Positions 1 to 11,970 of a DNA stretch of 64,000 nucleotides are shown one piece after another. The notes under the pieces were generated by a model. It worked only from the letters and a program-made list of their open reading frames with translations. It was not told the DNA's origin and did no database searches. Position 1 is the stretch's first letter. Each line of letters starts with the position of its first letter. Position numbers and translations under genes: made by a program. Source of the DNA: Cycas panzhihuaensis (taxonomy: Eukaryota > Cycadophyta); NCBI GenBank assembly GCA_023213395.1, contig CM041465.1, positions 68,951,741 through 69,015,740 on the forward strand. Direction: 5' to 3'.

Positions 1-844
1 GGTGTTGGGAGTGTTTCCTCAAGTCCAAGCTCTTCAAGAATCCGTCTGAGCCAAATAGCCTCACATGTTGCGCTGACAACAGCTTTGTATTCTACTTCAA
101 TGGAGGAAAGCATTACATTTGGTTGCTTTTTGCAACTCCACGAAACAATAGCTGACCTAAGGTTGAAACAATATCCTGAGGTGGATTTCCGGCTATCTTG
201 GTAACTGGCCCAATCTGAATCTGAGAACCCTTCCAGTGTGAAGTTCTCATTGCGTGTGTACTGAAGACCATACTACAAAGTACCTTTGAGGTATCTGAGG
301 ATGTGTTTTGCAACATTCCAGTGTCGCTAATTGGGTCTGATCATGTATCTAGAACATATTCCAACCGCATATGTAATGTCAGGTCTAGTGTTAGTCAAGT
401 AGATGAGACTACCCACTAGTTGCCTGAAAAGGGTGGAATCAACAGGTTTTCCTTTTTCATTCATCGACAATTTTGTACCTGTCTCCATGGGCGTTGGTGA
501 AGGTTTGCAGTCTTCCATTTTGAATCGCTGCAAAATATTCCATGTATACTTGGCTTGAGAAATGAAAATGTGACCTGGCTGTTGCCACACTTCCATGCCA
601 AGAAAATAGTGAAGAAGTCAGAGATCTGTCATCTCAAAACTTCTTTTCAAGTTACTTTGGAGACGCTCAATCAGATTTACATCATTGCCTGTGATAATTA
701 AATCATCAACATAAAGAACAACAATTGTGATGTGTTGGTTTTGAACCTTGATATACAGGTTCGAATCTGACGTGGATCGATGAAAATTGTGCTTCAAAAA
801 GTAGTCATCGATCTTTGAATACCAAGCACGTGGCGCCTGTTTTA
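1..844 (-). pseudogene. Copia RT/RNase H fragment (element F1c)
   Basis: This is a partial Ty1/copia pol read on the minus strand: the start of RNase H at low coordinates and reverse transcriptase towards 844. The RT catalytic motif is visible as LYVDDLIITGN, and the frame also shows LVGSLIYLTNTRPDITYAVG, the RT to RNase H connection. It nearly duplicates 1445-2290 of element F1a, so it is a second copy of the same family. The reading frame breaks several times. At about 844/845 the homology stops abruptly inside RT and LTR sequence of the same family begins, which marks a deletion or recombination junction. The left part lies outside the window. The family call is firm; whether it was a separate insertion or a rearranged part of F1a is undecided. 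Confidence 0.85.
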
Positions 845-1199
845 TCATCTCAACACTGCACTTACAAGAGACACTTACAGCAGCATAAATCTTACTCAAA
901 ATACCACATGCCAAAACATGCGAATACTGTTCCTTATAAAGGAGTTTGCATGATCAGGATTTCTCCACATCACTGATCACGACAAGAAGACAAATCTGAT
1001 TAGGACTCTTCTATCTCCAAGGATAAGGATAGAGCCCACAAAAGTTGGCTTCTCACAAGCACATGTGAGAAAAGTCACTACAAGACAAAAGACAATTTTA
1101 TAATCAAACAAATGAACACTTTAGGATAAAGGGCCTAAAGTGACAAAAATACTAATACCCAAGGTCAAGACTTAATGCTTAGGAATGAAGGTTCTAACA
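845..1199 (-). repeat. Truncated 3' LTR of F1a
   Basis: Its reverse complement matches the first two thirds of the 534-bp LTR at 33598-34131, including the CTTTATAAGG box and the start TGTTAGAACC at 1199. The remaining 180 bp or so is missing and is replaced by RT sequence of F1c. Confidence 0.85.
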
Positions 1200-4100
1200 C
1201 ACCCCCTGAATGGATACAACATTAAGTTGAATGCCGAGGCCGCTTTTGAAATGCTCGAACTTCTCTTTCCCAAGTGGCTTTGGTGAAGATGTCATAGTCG
1301 CTGATTGATTAGGCTTGTAGACGAGATTGATTTCACCTTGTTGCACATGTTCTCTGATAAAATGGTGATGGACCTCAATATGCTTGGTGCGTGCGTGAAA
1401 TACCAAATTCTTGGCAATCTTGATAACACTCTGATTGTCACAATACAATGGTGTTGGGAGTGTTTGCTCAAGTCCAAGCTCTTCAAGAATCCGTCTGAGC
1501 CAAAGAGTCTCACATGCTGCACTGACATCAGCTTTGTATTCTACTTCAGTGGAGGAAAACGTAACATTTGGTTGCTTTTTGCAACTCCATGAAACAATAG
1601 CAAACCCAAGGTTGAAACAATAACTTGAGGTAGATTTTCAGCTATCTTGGCAACCAACCCAATCTGAATCTGAGAACCCTTCCAGTGTGAAGTTCTCATT
1701 GCGTGTGTACTGAAGACCATACTGCAAAGTACCTTTGAGGTATCTGAGGATGCGTTTTGCAGCATTCCAGTGTCGTTGATTGGGGCTGATCATGTATCTA
1801 GAACATATTCCAACCGCATATGAAATGTCAGGTCTAGTGTTAGTCAAGTAGATGAGACTACCCACTAGTTGCCTAAAAAGGATGGAATCAACAGGTTTTC
1901 CTTATTCATTCATTGACAATTTCGTACATGTCTCCATGGTTGTTGGTGAAGGTTTGTAGTCTTTCATTCTGAATCATTGCAAAATATTCCATGTATACTT
2001 GGTTTGGGAAATGAAAATGTGACCTGGCTGTTGCCACAGTTCCATGCCAAGAAAATAGTGAAGAAGTCCAAGATCTGTCATCTCAAAACTTCTTTTCAAG
2101 TCCCTTTGGAGACGCTCAATCAAATTTACATCATTGCCTGTGATAATCAAATCATCAACATAAAGAACAACTATTGTGATGTGCTGGTTTTGAACCTTGA
2201 TATATAGGTTCGAATCTGATGTGGATCGATGAAAATTGTGCTGCAAAAAGTAGTCATCGATCTTTGAATACCAAGCATGTGGCACCTGTTTTAGGCCATA
2301 GAAGGTCTTTTTAAGGCGACAGACAAGATGTTCATTGTCGACAGAAATATATCCAAGAGGTTGTTCCAGGTAGACCTCCTTAGTCAAATCGTCGTTGAGA
2401 AAGGCGTTTTTGACATCCATCTGATATAATGGCCACTTGCATTGTGCAGCTAAGGCCATAACAATCCTGATGGTATTCATGTTGGCTACTGGTGTAAAGG
2501 TCTCGGTGTAGTCAATGCCTTCTTGTTGTTTGAAGCCTTTAGCAACAAGTCAAGTCTTATGTCGCTCAATAGTATCATCAGACTTATACTTGATTTTATA
2601 GATCCACTTACAATTGATGGCTTGTTTGCTAGGTGGTAACTCAACTAAGTCCCATGTGTCATTTTGATAAATGGAGTGGATCTCATCATCCATGGCAGCC
2701 TGCCACTTTTCGTTTGTACATGCCTCCTCAAAAGTGGAAGGCTCAGGAGCAGTAAGCACTTCAGCCATAAGTGCGTAATTAACAGTGGGTGAAGGCCGCA
2801 TTTTGGATGGACGTTTTCTTTCAACAATCTGTGAATCTGCAATAGTTTGCATGTACCATTTGGGTAGCTTCTTCGTTGATGTAGCTTCATTGTCCTGTGA
2901 TGGAGGTGATTGCTGAAGCTCAGAAGAAGAAGAAGAAGGACACAATGAAGGTACAAAGGAAGATGAGGAGGAAGAAGAAGCAGCTGGTGCGGATGAAGTA
3001 CAAGGTGTTGAGGAAGATGAAGGGACAGATTCTTCAAGAATGGCTTTGCCTTTGTCAAGGGAGAGAGGAGGAATGCTGACATCGATGTCCCTATTGTCTT
3101 CTGCAAAGACAACGTCTCGTGAAGTATGCATGTTTTTGATTAGAGGATAAAACAAGCGATATGCTTTACTGCTAGGAGCATATCCAACAAAGATGCATTT
3201 GAGACTTTTGTTGACGAATTTTCGACGTTGCTCGTGAGGAATGTTCATATAGGCTGTGCATCCAAAAGTTTGCAAGTGACTAATCGTTGGTTTCTGGCCA
3301 GTCCAGGCCTCATCGGGTGTTATACCTGAAAGTGCAGAAGTTGAGCTGCGATTTGACAAGTATGCAGCAGTATGTAGAGCTTCTGCCCAATATGATAATG
3401 AGAGACCTTTGGCATGGATCATAGCTTTTGCTCTACTGACCAAGGTTCTGTTCATTTTTTCTGCTACACCATTTTGCTGCAGTGTGTAAGGGGCGAAAAT
3501 TTGGCGTTTGATGCCATTTTGAATACAGAATTGATTAAAATCCTTGGACGTATACTCACCACCATTATCTGTTCGGATTATTTAAATTCGCATGCTTGAT
3601 TCATTTTCAACCGCAAGTTTAAATTCTTTAAACTTGTTCAAAGCTTCTGACTTATGCTTTAGAAAGTAGACCCACACTTTATGTGAGAAATCATCAATGA
3701 AAGTCATGAAGAATGATGATCCTCCATGAGACTGAGTGGTCATAGGACCACAAATGTCAAAATGTACAAGCTGAAGTGGATGTTGTGCTCTCCAGGCCTT
3801 ACCTTTTTCAAAAGGTTCTCGATGTTGCTTCCCCATAAGGCATGATTCGCAAAGGCAATTACCCCCAGAAATTTTGGGTAAGCCATAAACCAAATTGTGT
3901 TTGAACATCTCTCTGATACTGTTAAGATTAAGATGTCCAAGTCTTTAATGTCACAGTCGAGTCTTATTGACAGAATGGGAGACATATGCATGAGATGATC
4001 CAGATGTTGTGCCTAATTTGTAGAGGCCATGATCTTTATGACCAACTGCAACAATCTGGTCGTCTTTGTTTCTGATAATACACTTTCTGTCCTTGAATAG

Positions 4101-4440
4101 CACACTCATCTGCTACTTATCAAGCTGATTGTCAGAAAGCAAGTTTTTAGGCATTCCAGGAACTAGGAAAACATTTCCACTAGGAAATGCAGAATGCTGA
4201 TCGTGAGGTGTAACTTGGCCTACACCTGAAATTTCGACAGTGGCATTGTCCCTAAATGTCACTGTTTCTCCCTGACATTCTTGAAAATTTGATAATATGT
4301 TTGCATCACCTGTCATGTGACGTGATGCGCCAGAATCAATGATCCAAGTATTATCATTATGGATGCCACTATATGCAAAAAAGGTCATGTCACTTGGATC
4401 ATGTTGTGTTGTGTGGCCTTGAAAGCCACCGCAATTCATC
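1200..4440 (-). pseudogene. Copia pol of F1a (protease, integrase, RT, RNase H)
   Basis: This is a copia polyprotein remnant, read from 4440 down to 1200. Protease shows WIIDSGASRHMTGD near 4290-4350 with the catalytic DSG intact. Integrase spans about 4000-2960, with CESCLMGKQH of the zinc-binding end and the first catalytic Asp in FDICGPM. RT covers about 2620-1974 with QMDVKNAFLND and the intact catalytic LYVDDLIITG. RNase H shows YCDNQSVIKIAKN and ends with IQLNVVSIQG next to the polypurine tract. The order protease-integrase-RT-RNase H defines copia. The frame is broken near 1290, 1865, 1970, 2550, 3580 and 4113. A Ser/Pro-rich linker between integrase and RT is encoded by the GAA/GAG-rich plus-strand stretch near 2920-3010. 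Confidence 0.9.
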
Positions 4441-4800
4441 CTTTATTGTCGACCACCTCAGAATGTCCGTCGAGTTGGTCCTTGTTGCTGCTGACGTTGG
4501 TGATGTTGTTCTTTATTCGATCTTGATTCATTCTGTGGCACGAAAATTCGCTGACATTGAATTTGTTGTTGTTGTGGTTGTTGCATATCATATTGACGTT
4601 TTCTGCAGTCAGGTTGAATGTGGCAAACTTTGCCACAATAGTGACAGTCGACAGTCTTTGATTTTATGTTAAGACTGCCAAATTTTTTGAGAAAATTCGG
4701 CTTGGGCTAGAATTATTGCTTAGATTTGAATTTCGCGGAGAAAGCACCTGATGTGCTTGTTTCATCTTGCCGCGAATAAATTTCTTCTTCTTGCAGCAAT
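4441..4800 (-). pseudogene. Copia gag C-terminal part of F1a
   Basis: This is the nucleocapsid end of gag, cut off by F2a at 4806. On the minus strand a zinc-knuckle-like segment lies around 4610-4660, matching CHYCGKVGHIQPDC of F1b (30170-30215), but it is frameshifted. The Asn/Gln-rich stretch that follows in F1b is also visible. The N-terminal half of the gene is displaced 7 kb away to 11971-12550. Confidence 0.75.
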
Positions 4801-4805
4801 AAACG

Positions 4806-5372
4806 TGTGGAAAATGGGCATTAGGCCACATTAGTCCCAAGATCATAAGTACAAGCATAATACTGCAAATGCATTAAAGCATGAAAGCATAAACAATACA
4901 AAGAGAAATAGGAGCAAGAGAAAATGATACCCAATATGTGGAGTTGGAATTGGTCCAACCTCCCAAGAAGAAACAGTTTGATTAGCAAACTGATATCATA
5001 ACAATCTGACTCAACTCTCCTTGTGAGACAATGAGGAGAGGTCTCATTATATAGAGTGAAATGAGAGACCTAAGGCCTTGGATGTTTGACAAGTGTCAAA
5101 CATCCAAGATACATCACTTGGATCATGCCTTGGATCCTCACCTAAGGCCTTGGATGTTTGACAAGTGTCAAACATCCAAGATACATGACTTGGATCAAGT
5201 GCAAAAGTGCATGAGGGTCCATTTGACCCTTTAGTGACAACGTTGTGTCACTAGAAAGAATGTGGGTGTGCACTTTATCACTTAAGTGATAAGTCACCCC
5301 TAAAGTAAAAGGTGCATATATTACATGAAAAATAAAGTACATTAACTTAACATTTAAACATAAGGTTTAACA
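4806..5372 (-). repeat. F2a 3' LTR
   Basis: This 567-bp LTR runs from TGTGGAAAATGGG to AAGGTTTAACA on the plus strand and matches 11396-11965. It contains an internal near-repeat: the segment TAAGGCCTTGGATGTTTGAC occurs twice (near 5070 and 5143). A TATATAA box on the minus strand lies near 5050. Confidence 0.9.
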
Positions 5373-5381
5373 CCCCCTTCA
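5373..5381 (-). other. Polypurine tract of F2a
   Basis: On the minus strand GAAGGGGG immediately precedes the 3' LTR start TGTTAAACC, the expected plus-strand priming site. The same tract stands beside the F2b LTR at 15995. Confidence 0.75.
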
Positions 5382-5382
5382 T

Positions 5383-8300
5383 CGCTTACAATGTTAAGTC
5401 GAACACCAAGACCATTTCTAAATTTTACAAATTTGTCTCTACCAAGTGGCTTGGTAAAGATATCTGCCGTCTGTTGCTCCGTTGGTCGATATTGAAGTGT
5501 GATCTCACCACTGTGTACATGCTCCCTGATGAAATGGTGGTGAACTTCAATATGCTTGGTCCGTGCGTGGAAAACAGGATTCTTAGTTAGCTTGAGGACA
5601 CTCTGATTGTCACAATGAACGCTGGTCGGCTGCTGCTGCTGAAATCCAAGCTCACCAAGAATCCGTCAAAGCCAGATAGCCTCACAAGCTGCGCTGACTG
5701 CAGCTTTGTATTCTGCTTCAGTGGAGGACAAGGTAACATTTGGTTGCTTCTTGCAACTCCATGAAACAGTTGCTGAACCAAGGGTAAAACAGTAACCCGA
5801 GGTAGATCTCCTGCTATCCGGCAACTCGCCTAATCGAATCGAGAACCCCTCCAAAGTGAAGTTCTCCTTATGTACATACTCAAGTCCAAGCTGCAATGTT
5901 CCTTTGATATACTTGAGTATGCATTTTGCTGCATTCCAATGTATCTGATTGGGTTGAGGCATGTAACGAGAGCAAATCCCAACTGCAAATGAAATGTCTG
6001 GACGAGTGTTGGTGAGATATATCAAGCTACCAATCAACTGTCGATAGAGAGTGGAATCTGGTTCGCCTTCCTCATTGAGAGAGAGCTTGGTGCCGTTCTC
6101 CATGGGTGTAGGCGCCGTCTTGCAGTCGTGCATCCTGAATCTCTGCAAGATGTCCCAAGAATATTTTGCTTGGGAAATGAAGATATAGCCTGGCTGCCAT
6201 ACCTCAAAGCCTAGAAAGTAATGGAGAAGTCCAAGATCAGTCATCTCAAAACTTCTCTTCAAATCATCTTGGAGAACATTGATGAGCTTAGTGTCATCAC
6301 CCGTGATCACTAAGTCATCTACATACAAGGCAATATAAATGACATGGTGATGTTCATGTTTGATATACAAGTTTGGATCAGATGTGGATCGATGAAACCC
6401 ATGTCTCAAAAAGTATTCATCGATTTTTGCGTACCATCCCCTAGGAGCTTGTTTCAAGCCATACAAAGCCTTCTTGAGGCGACATACCAAATGCTCCTTG
6501 CCTTGTTCCTTGTAACCAGGAGGTTGCTCCAAGTATACCTCCTCTTGAAGATCGCTGAGGAAGGCGCTCTTCACGTCCATCGATATCTGACCCATTTGCA
6601 TTGTGCGGCTAAGGCCAAGAGAAGTCGATGGTGTTCATGTTTCTCTGGTGCAAAGGTTTCCTCGTAATCAATTCCTTCTTTTGTTTAAACCCTTTGCCAC
6701 AAGTCTTGCTTTATGTCGCTTGAGTGTCCCATCAGAATGGAATTTGGTCTTGTAGACCCATTTACAATGATTACTGTTTGTGTGGAGGCAATTCGACCAA
6801 GTCCCAAGTACCATTCTTGTGAATGGATTGAATCTCCTCATCCATGGCAGCTTTCCAACTATCACTTTGTGAAGCCTCTGAAAAGGTAGTAGGCTCATCA
6901 ATAGAAAGCACTTCAGTCTTAAGTGCAAAGTTTGTTTGCTGCCGACACTTTGATGGACGTTTCCCTTCAATGATATGACCATCCTGTACCGTTTAAGTGT
7001 ACCACTTAGGTAACTTCTAAAATGATGTGGCATGAACCTCAATATCTTCTGGTCTAGGTGTAGGAGTAGCAGAAGATGAAGTGGAAGGTTCATGTGGAGC
7101 AGATGAAGATGAAGTAGATGGTACAGAAGGTGCAGATGAAGAACATGGTGTGTAAGATTGAGGGGAAGGGAAGTCCTCAACAATCTTTTTCCCTTTGTCA
7201 ATGGGGGGTTGGATTGATGCCATATCCAACTCTTTTTGATCATCCTCAACAAAGATTACATCTCTTGAGAGATGCATTTTTCTCCCAACTGGATCATACA
7301 ACTTGTAGGCTTTGCTATGGATTGCATATCCTACAAAGATGCATTTAAGGCTATGTTTGTCCAACTTAGTTCTTTGTTGATCTGGTATGTGCATATATGC
7401 AGTACATCCGAATGTCCTCAAATGGCTGATAGTTGGCTTCTTACCAGACCATGCCTCCTCAGGTGTGATATTGGTGACTGCTGTTGTAGGACTTCGATTG
7501 GCCACATAGGCAGCTGTTTGAAATGCTTGACCCGATGGCTCTTGGAAGCCCTTTTGCATGCATCATTGTTCGGCTTTATTAGCCAAAGTTCTATTCATCC
7601 TCTCGTAGACTCCATTTCTTTGAGGAGTATGAGGAGCTGTGAGTTGTCTCCGAATTCCATTATCCTTGCAAAATTGGTTGAATTCATTTGAAGTGAATTC
7701 ACCTCCATTATCTGACCTTAATGTGTCAATTGAGTAGCGATTCATTTTCTACTTCCGCCTTGAACTCTTTGAACTTGGAGAAGGCTTGATTTATGCTTTA
7801 GGAAGTAGACCCGGACTTTGTGAGAGAAGTCATCAATAAAAGATATGTAGTACACTGCTCCTCCAAAGGATTGGGTGGACATGGGTCCACACAAGTCTGA
7901 GTGAATTAATTGCAAAGGATAAGATGCACGCCATGCTTTGCCTTTAGGAAAAGGCAGCCGATGTTGTGACCCCATTATGCAAGCTTCACAAAGACATTTT
8001 GAACCATATATCTTTGGAAGCCCATACACCATGCGTTTGTATGTCATCTGCTTCAGATTGTCTAGACTTAAATGTCCTAGACGTTGATGCCATAACTGAA
8101 TTTTTGACAAAGATGTGGAACCAAAGTAAGCAGAATTAAGAGTAATGGTATTGGCATCCAACTTGTAAAGACCTTGATCCTCGTAGGCTAGGCTCTACCT
8201 ACGATCTGATCATCTTTGTCACAAATGATACATTTCCCATTTTTAAATAATACGCTCATGTGTTGCTTGTTCATCTGGCTAACAGAGAGCAGATTCTTCT

Positions 8301-8660
8301 CCATAGAAGGAATGAAGTAGGCATCACTGTTGGGAAATGATGAGGAAGGATTTTGAGGAGAATGAAAAGGAGCTATGGTGCCTATTCCTGAAACCTCAAC
8401 TGATTCAGCGTTTCCAAAGGTCACTGAATGACCTTTACCTTCCTTGATGTTGCATAGGAGTTCTTCACTCCCTGTCATATGTCGAGTAGCTCCTGAATCG
8501 ACAATCCAAGTGTTGTCAATGTTGGATGATTGGTATGCACAAAGTAGTTTGTCGTCATTGGCAAATTGATTATAATGGCGTTGGTAGCCACTTCTTTGAC
8601 CCCCCCCTCCTCTTGGACCTCCTCGATAGGCACCTCGATTTGGTCGAGGGGGATTCACGA
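5383..8660 (-). pseudogene. Copia pol of F2a
   Basis: Pol read from 8660 down to 5383. Protease: NTWIVDSGATRHMTG near 8460-8520, catalytic DSG intact. Integrase about 8161-7017: LWHQRLGHL and CEACIMGSQH give the HHCC zinc site; HSDLCGPM and RSDNGGEF give the two catalytic Asp; QRNGVYERMNRT gives the Glu. RT about 6700-5910: [22 protein letters not shown] (catalytic YVDD intact), GSLIYLTNTRPDISFAVG. RNase H about 5860-5400, degraded. A Ser/His/Pro-rich linker separates integrase and RT. Frameshifts fall near 7742, 7560, 7017, 6640 and 5840. Several of these coincide with CAG or CTG sites changed to CG, so part of the damage may not be biological. Confidence 0.9.
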
Positions 8661-9552
8661 TCCGATCATTGTTGGAATCTTTGCTGAATTGTTGTCGTGG
8701 TCTTTGTTGTCTTTGACCACGTGGTCATTGTCTTTGACCACTGTGGTCATTGCCTTTGAAAATCCGCTTGCTTCTTTCTGCACTCAGGTGCAATGTGGCC
8801 AGGTTTGCCACAATAATGGCATACGACATTGGACTTGGAAGATCCAATGTTCATATTTCCAAACTGCTTTGTGAATGCGGTGTTGGATTTTTGAGTTGTC
8901 TTTGCCCTTCTTTGTGAAAGCACCGTTGTAGATGGTTCTTCATTATCCTTAGCATAAATTTGTTCTTCTTGAAGCAATAAGCTTTCAAGTTGATTGACCG
9001 TCATCCCCTTAGTGAACCATCTCGTGTAGTTGATGATATAAAAGTTGTAGTCCTTTGGTAGTGCTTTTGTGATGGAGGCTATGATTTCATCTCTTGTGGT
9101 GGACTACCTAAAGTAGTTAATTCATTACAAACCTCCTTAATAGAGGACATGAATGCCGACATTGGCTTTACAAATTTGATGGAGTACAATTTAGCTTTTA
9201 TCATCAAAATGCGAGCTTCATCTCGCCTTTCATACAAGGAGGACAAGGTGTCCCATGCTTCTTTAGAAGAGTGTGCAGAAGAAATATTTTGGTCTACATG
9301 TATGTCCACAACCATACGAATGAATGCCAAAGCAATTTCGTCTTTGGCCTCCCATGCAGCAACAAGTTGAACATCCACAGGTGCAGGTTGATTATCATTA
9401 ACCACAAGTGTAGGATTGGGGATTCTTCCAGAAACATATCCCCAAAACTCATTCATTATCAAGAGATTTTTTGTGATTCTTTTCCATTCTTGATAATTTG
9501 ATTGCCCTATTAGCCTTATGGTACAAGCATTAAGCATATTTATGGCAACCAT
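8661..9552 (-). pseudogene. Copia gag of F2a
   Basis: Gag (capsid and nucleocapsid) starts at the ATG at 9552 with MVAINMLNACTIRLIGQ, clearly related to MATQMLNANTIKLTGAENY of F1. Capsid motifs include KNLLIMNEFWGYVSGRI and AWDTLSSLYERRDEARI. A CCHC zinc knuckle, CHYCGKPGHIAPEC, is intact near 8790-8835 with all four ligands. A frame break near 9004-9079 separates the capsid part from the zinc-knuckle part. Confidence 0.88.
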
Positions 9553-11382
9553 CTTTCCACTTGAGTAACACTTGAAGCTAGCAGATAACTTGGAGACTTC
9601 AAAAGCTTCGTCGCTTAAGACCCACCCTCAAACAACACCACTAGTCCTGATCTTACAAGAAGATCCAACAACTGGTGGGGTGAAGAGAGGTGGAGGACTA
9701 GGCTAATGAGGTGGAGGACCAAGTTAAATCTAGGACAAGGCAGGTAGGGTTGATCTGCATGGACGTACCATGCTTTCCCTGGGATTCACATTTCAATGAC
9801 ACCCTTTTCGAACCTCCTTTCCCTCAAGCAACCTTAATTGTCGTGCACCGACTGCACGGCCTATTGGTCCCCTAGGGAATGCACCAAGCTTAAGGTTAAT
9901 TCAGAGGCAAGGTTTGAACCTTTTTCGAGCCTCTCCAACAGATTTTAAATTCACTTTTAAACAAGTCTAAGTGAATCTTCTTACTTTGGATTTTTTTATG
10001 CCTTTTGGCTTACAAAGTATGAGCACATAACAGATTTCAAATGTTTTAGATCCAAGTGAGGTGCTATGTATGCTTGAGTACAATGATAAAGTACTTTGAG
10101 TACTTAAAAATGATGTCAGGAACCTTTGATGACAGCAAAAGAGGGTTTCTTTTAACCTTCAAAATCTGATGAAGTGATGGAATCACAAGAAGTGTACTCA
10201 AGAAATTGCTCCAAAGCCAACACAAACCCTATTAATGTTGAGACTTAAAATGTCTCAACAATCCAACAAGAAAATTGTGATTTTATTAATTTTCACAATG
10301 AGCCTTCCTTTTTGAACTGAAGAAAGTCAAGGTCACCATGCAAGGTGCCAAAAACTGAAGTTAGGTGGTAATTTTCTTCACCTTTACAATGAAAATATTC
10401 CTCTTGATCACAATAATTAAGCCCAAAGGATGCTTTAATAGCATGAAAGTGTGAAAAAAGCTTAAAACAAGAAGTACACAAGTACTTTTGAGAATCAAGA
10501 GTGCCAATGTAAAAATTTTTAAGTAGGCTCAAATTTATAAAGACTTAAAGTCTTTTTAAAATTTCCTTAAGAAATTAAAAAAAAATCTCTTAAAATCTTT
10601 TAAAAGAGAATTCACATGAGCATATTGATCAAAATATGCAAAAAAATGAGATTTGAATTTCCACTGCTGAGTTGGCAAGTGTGAGCTACTTGACTTAATG
10701 CTTAGCTTGAGATGAGTGGACAGTCAAATTTTCGAGCCGAATGAAGAGGATGTTGATCGTGGCCGAACTTGGCAATGAGAGTTGAGCCGGCAATGCCGAT
10801 TGCCGAGTTGGCGAGTGATTGATCGATATTGGTAGCGATGGCGGATCGGCCGATTCAATGAATCTTGAATGCCGGATGAATCTTGATGAATGGCGAGACT
10901 AGTGAATGGCGAGAAAAGCGAGGGCAGCTGAGAGCTGGCAGGCTTTGCCGATCTTGGCATGATGAAAAGCGAAGAGGATGTTGAGTGGCGATCTTCCCAT
11001 CTTGGCCGACCGGCAAAGGAGTAGCGAAGGAGTCGCGATCTTGCAATGCCGATGATGAGAAAGCAGAGGTAGCATGTTGAGCCTTTGCGCCTTCCCAAGA
11101 GAGCAGAGGCAGCGAGTGGCCTTCCCATGCCGATCTGGGTAGCGGAGAAAGCGAGGGAGCAGTGGTGGCGAGTCAAATCTTGCCAGTTAGCCGAGTTGGC
11201 TCCTCCGTTGGCGGCTTTTGTGTTCGAACGATGATGAATGCTTGTCCACCGGTGATTGGCAAGGTGAGTCAAAGTGAATCTTGCCGATTTGGCCTTCCTT
11301 CTGCCGATGAGGAATGTTGACTTGGCGATCCTCCAAACAACAAATGACAGAGATAAAAGAATGCTTAAACAGAGACCTTAAG
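9553..11382 (-). other. F2a leader (between primer site and gag)
   Basis: This 1.8-kb untranslated leader carries an AT-rich half (about 9950-10680) and a GC-rich half (about 10720-11330). The GC-rich half is full of degenerate GCCGA, CCGGC and CTTGGC words. Open frames here, such as 10724-11272 on the minus strand, resemble no known protein and look like by-products of the repetitive composition. Confidence 0.65.
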
Positions 11383-11395
11383 GCTCGATACTAAA
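11383..11395 (-). other. Primer binding site of F2a (degenerate)
   Basis: On the minus strand TTTAGTATCGAGC follows the 5' LTR end ACA. It resembles the usual copia site TGGTATCAGAGC (initiator Met tRNA 3' end) with TGG to TAG and one A missing from CAG. The identical variant occurs in F2b (21987-21999). Confidence 0.65.
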
Positions 11396-11965
11396 TGTGG
11401 AAAATGGGCATTAGGCCACATTAGTCCCAAGATCATAAGTACAAGCATAATCATCGCAAATGCATGAAAGCATGAAAGCATAAACAATACAAAGAGAAAT
11501 AGGAGCAAGAGAAAATGATACCCAATATGTGGAGTTGGAATTGGTCCAACCTCCCAAGAAGAAAAGCTTTGATTAGCAAACTGATATCATAACAATACAG
11601 CTCCAACTCTCCTTGTGAGACAATGAGGAGAGGTCTCATTATATAGAGTGAAATGAGAGACCTAAGGCCTTGGATGTTTGACAAGTGTCAAACATCCAAG
11701 ATACATCACTTGGATCATGCCTTGGATCCTCACCTAAGGCCTTGGATGTTTGACAAGTGTCAAACATCCAAGATACATGACTTGGATCAAGTGCAAAAGT
11801 GCATGAGGGTCCATTTGACCCTTTAGTGACAACGTTGTGTCACTAGAAAGAATGTGGGTGTGCACTTTATCACTTAAGTGATAAGTCACCCCTAAAGTAA
11901 AAAGTGCATATATTACATGAAAAATAAAAGTACATTAACTTAACATTTAAACATAAGGTTTAACA
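11396..11965 (-). repeat. F2a 5' LTR
   Basis: This 570-bp copy of 4806-5372 has a TATATAA box on the minus strand at 11639-11645 as likely promoter. Differences from the partner LTR are few and cluster around 11451-11460 and 11560-11615. Confidence 0.9.
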
Positions 11966-11970
11966 AAACA

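Larger units (their letters stand above)
4806..11965 (-). mobile_element. Ty1/copia element F2a nested in F1a gag
   Basis: F2a is a near full-length minus-strand copia element: left (3') LTR 4806-5372, polypurine tract, pol and gag 5383-9552, leader, primer site, right (5') LTR 11396-11965. Flanks AAACG (4801-4805) and AAACA (11966-11970) form a 5-bp target duplication with one mismatch, and the F1 gag reading resumes on both sides. The LTRs start TG and end CA and are very similar to each other, so insertion is recent relative to the host element. Frameshifts interrupt gag-pol. Confidence 0.9.

Noticed and set aside
2897-3079. Lys-rich plus-strand open frame
   Set aside because: It is the antisense of the Ser/Pro-rich integrase-RT linker of F1a; the mirror case occurs at 31722-31904 in F1b.
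10724-11272. 182-residue minus-strand open frame
   Set aside because: It lies in the GC-rich repetitive leader of F2a and has no domain; composition explains its length.
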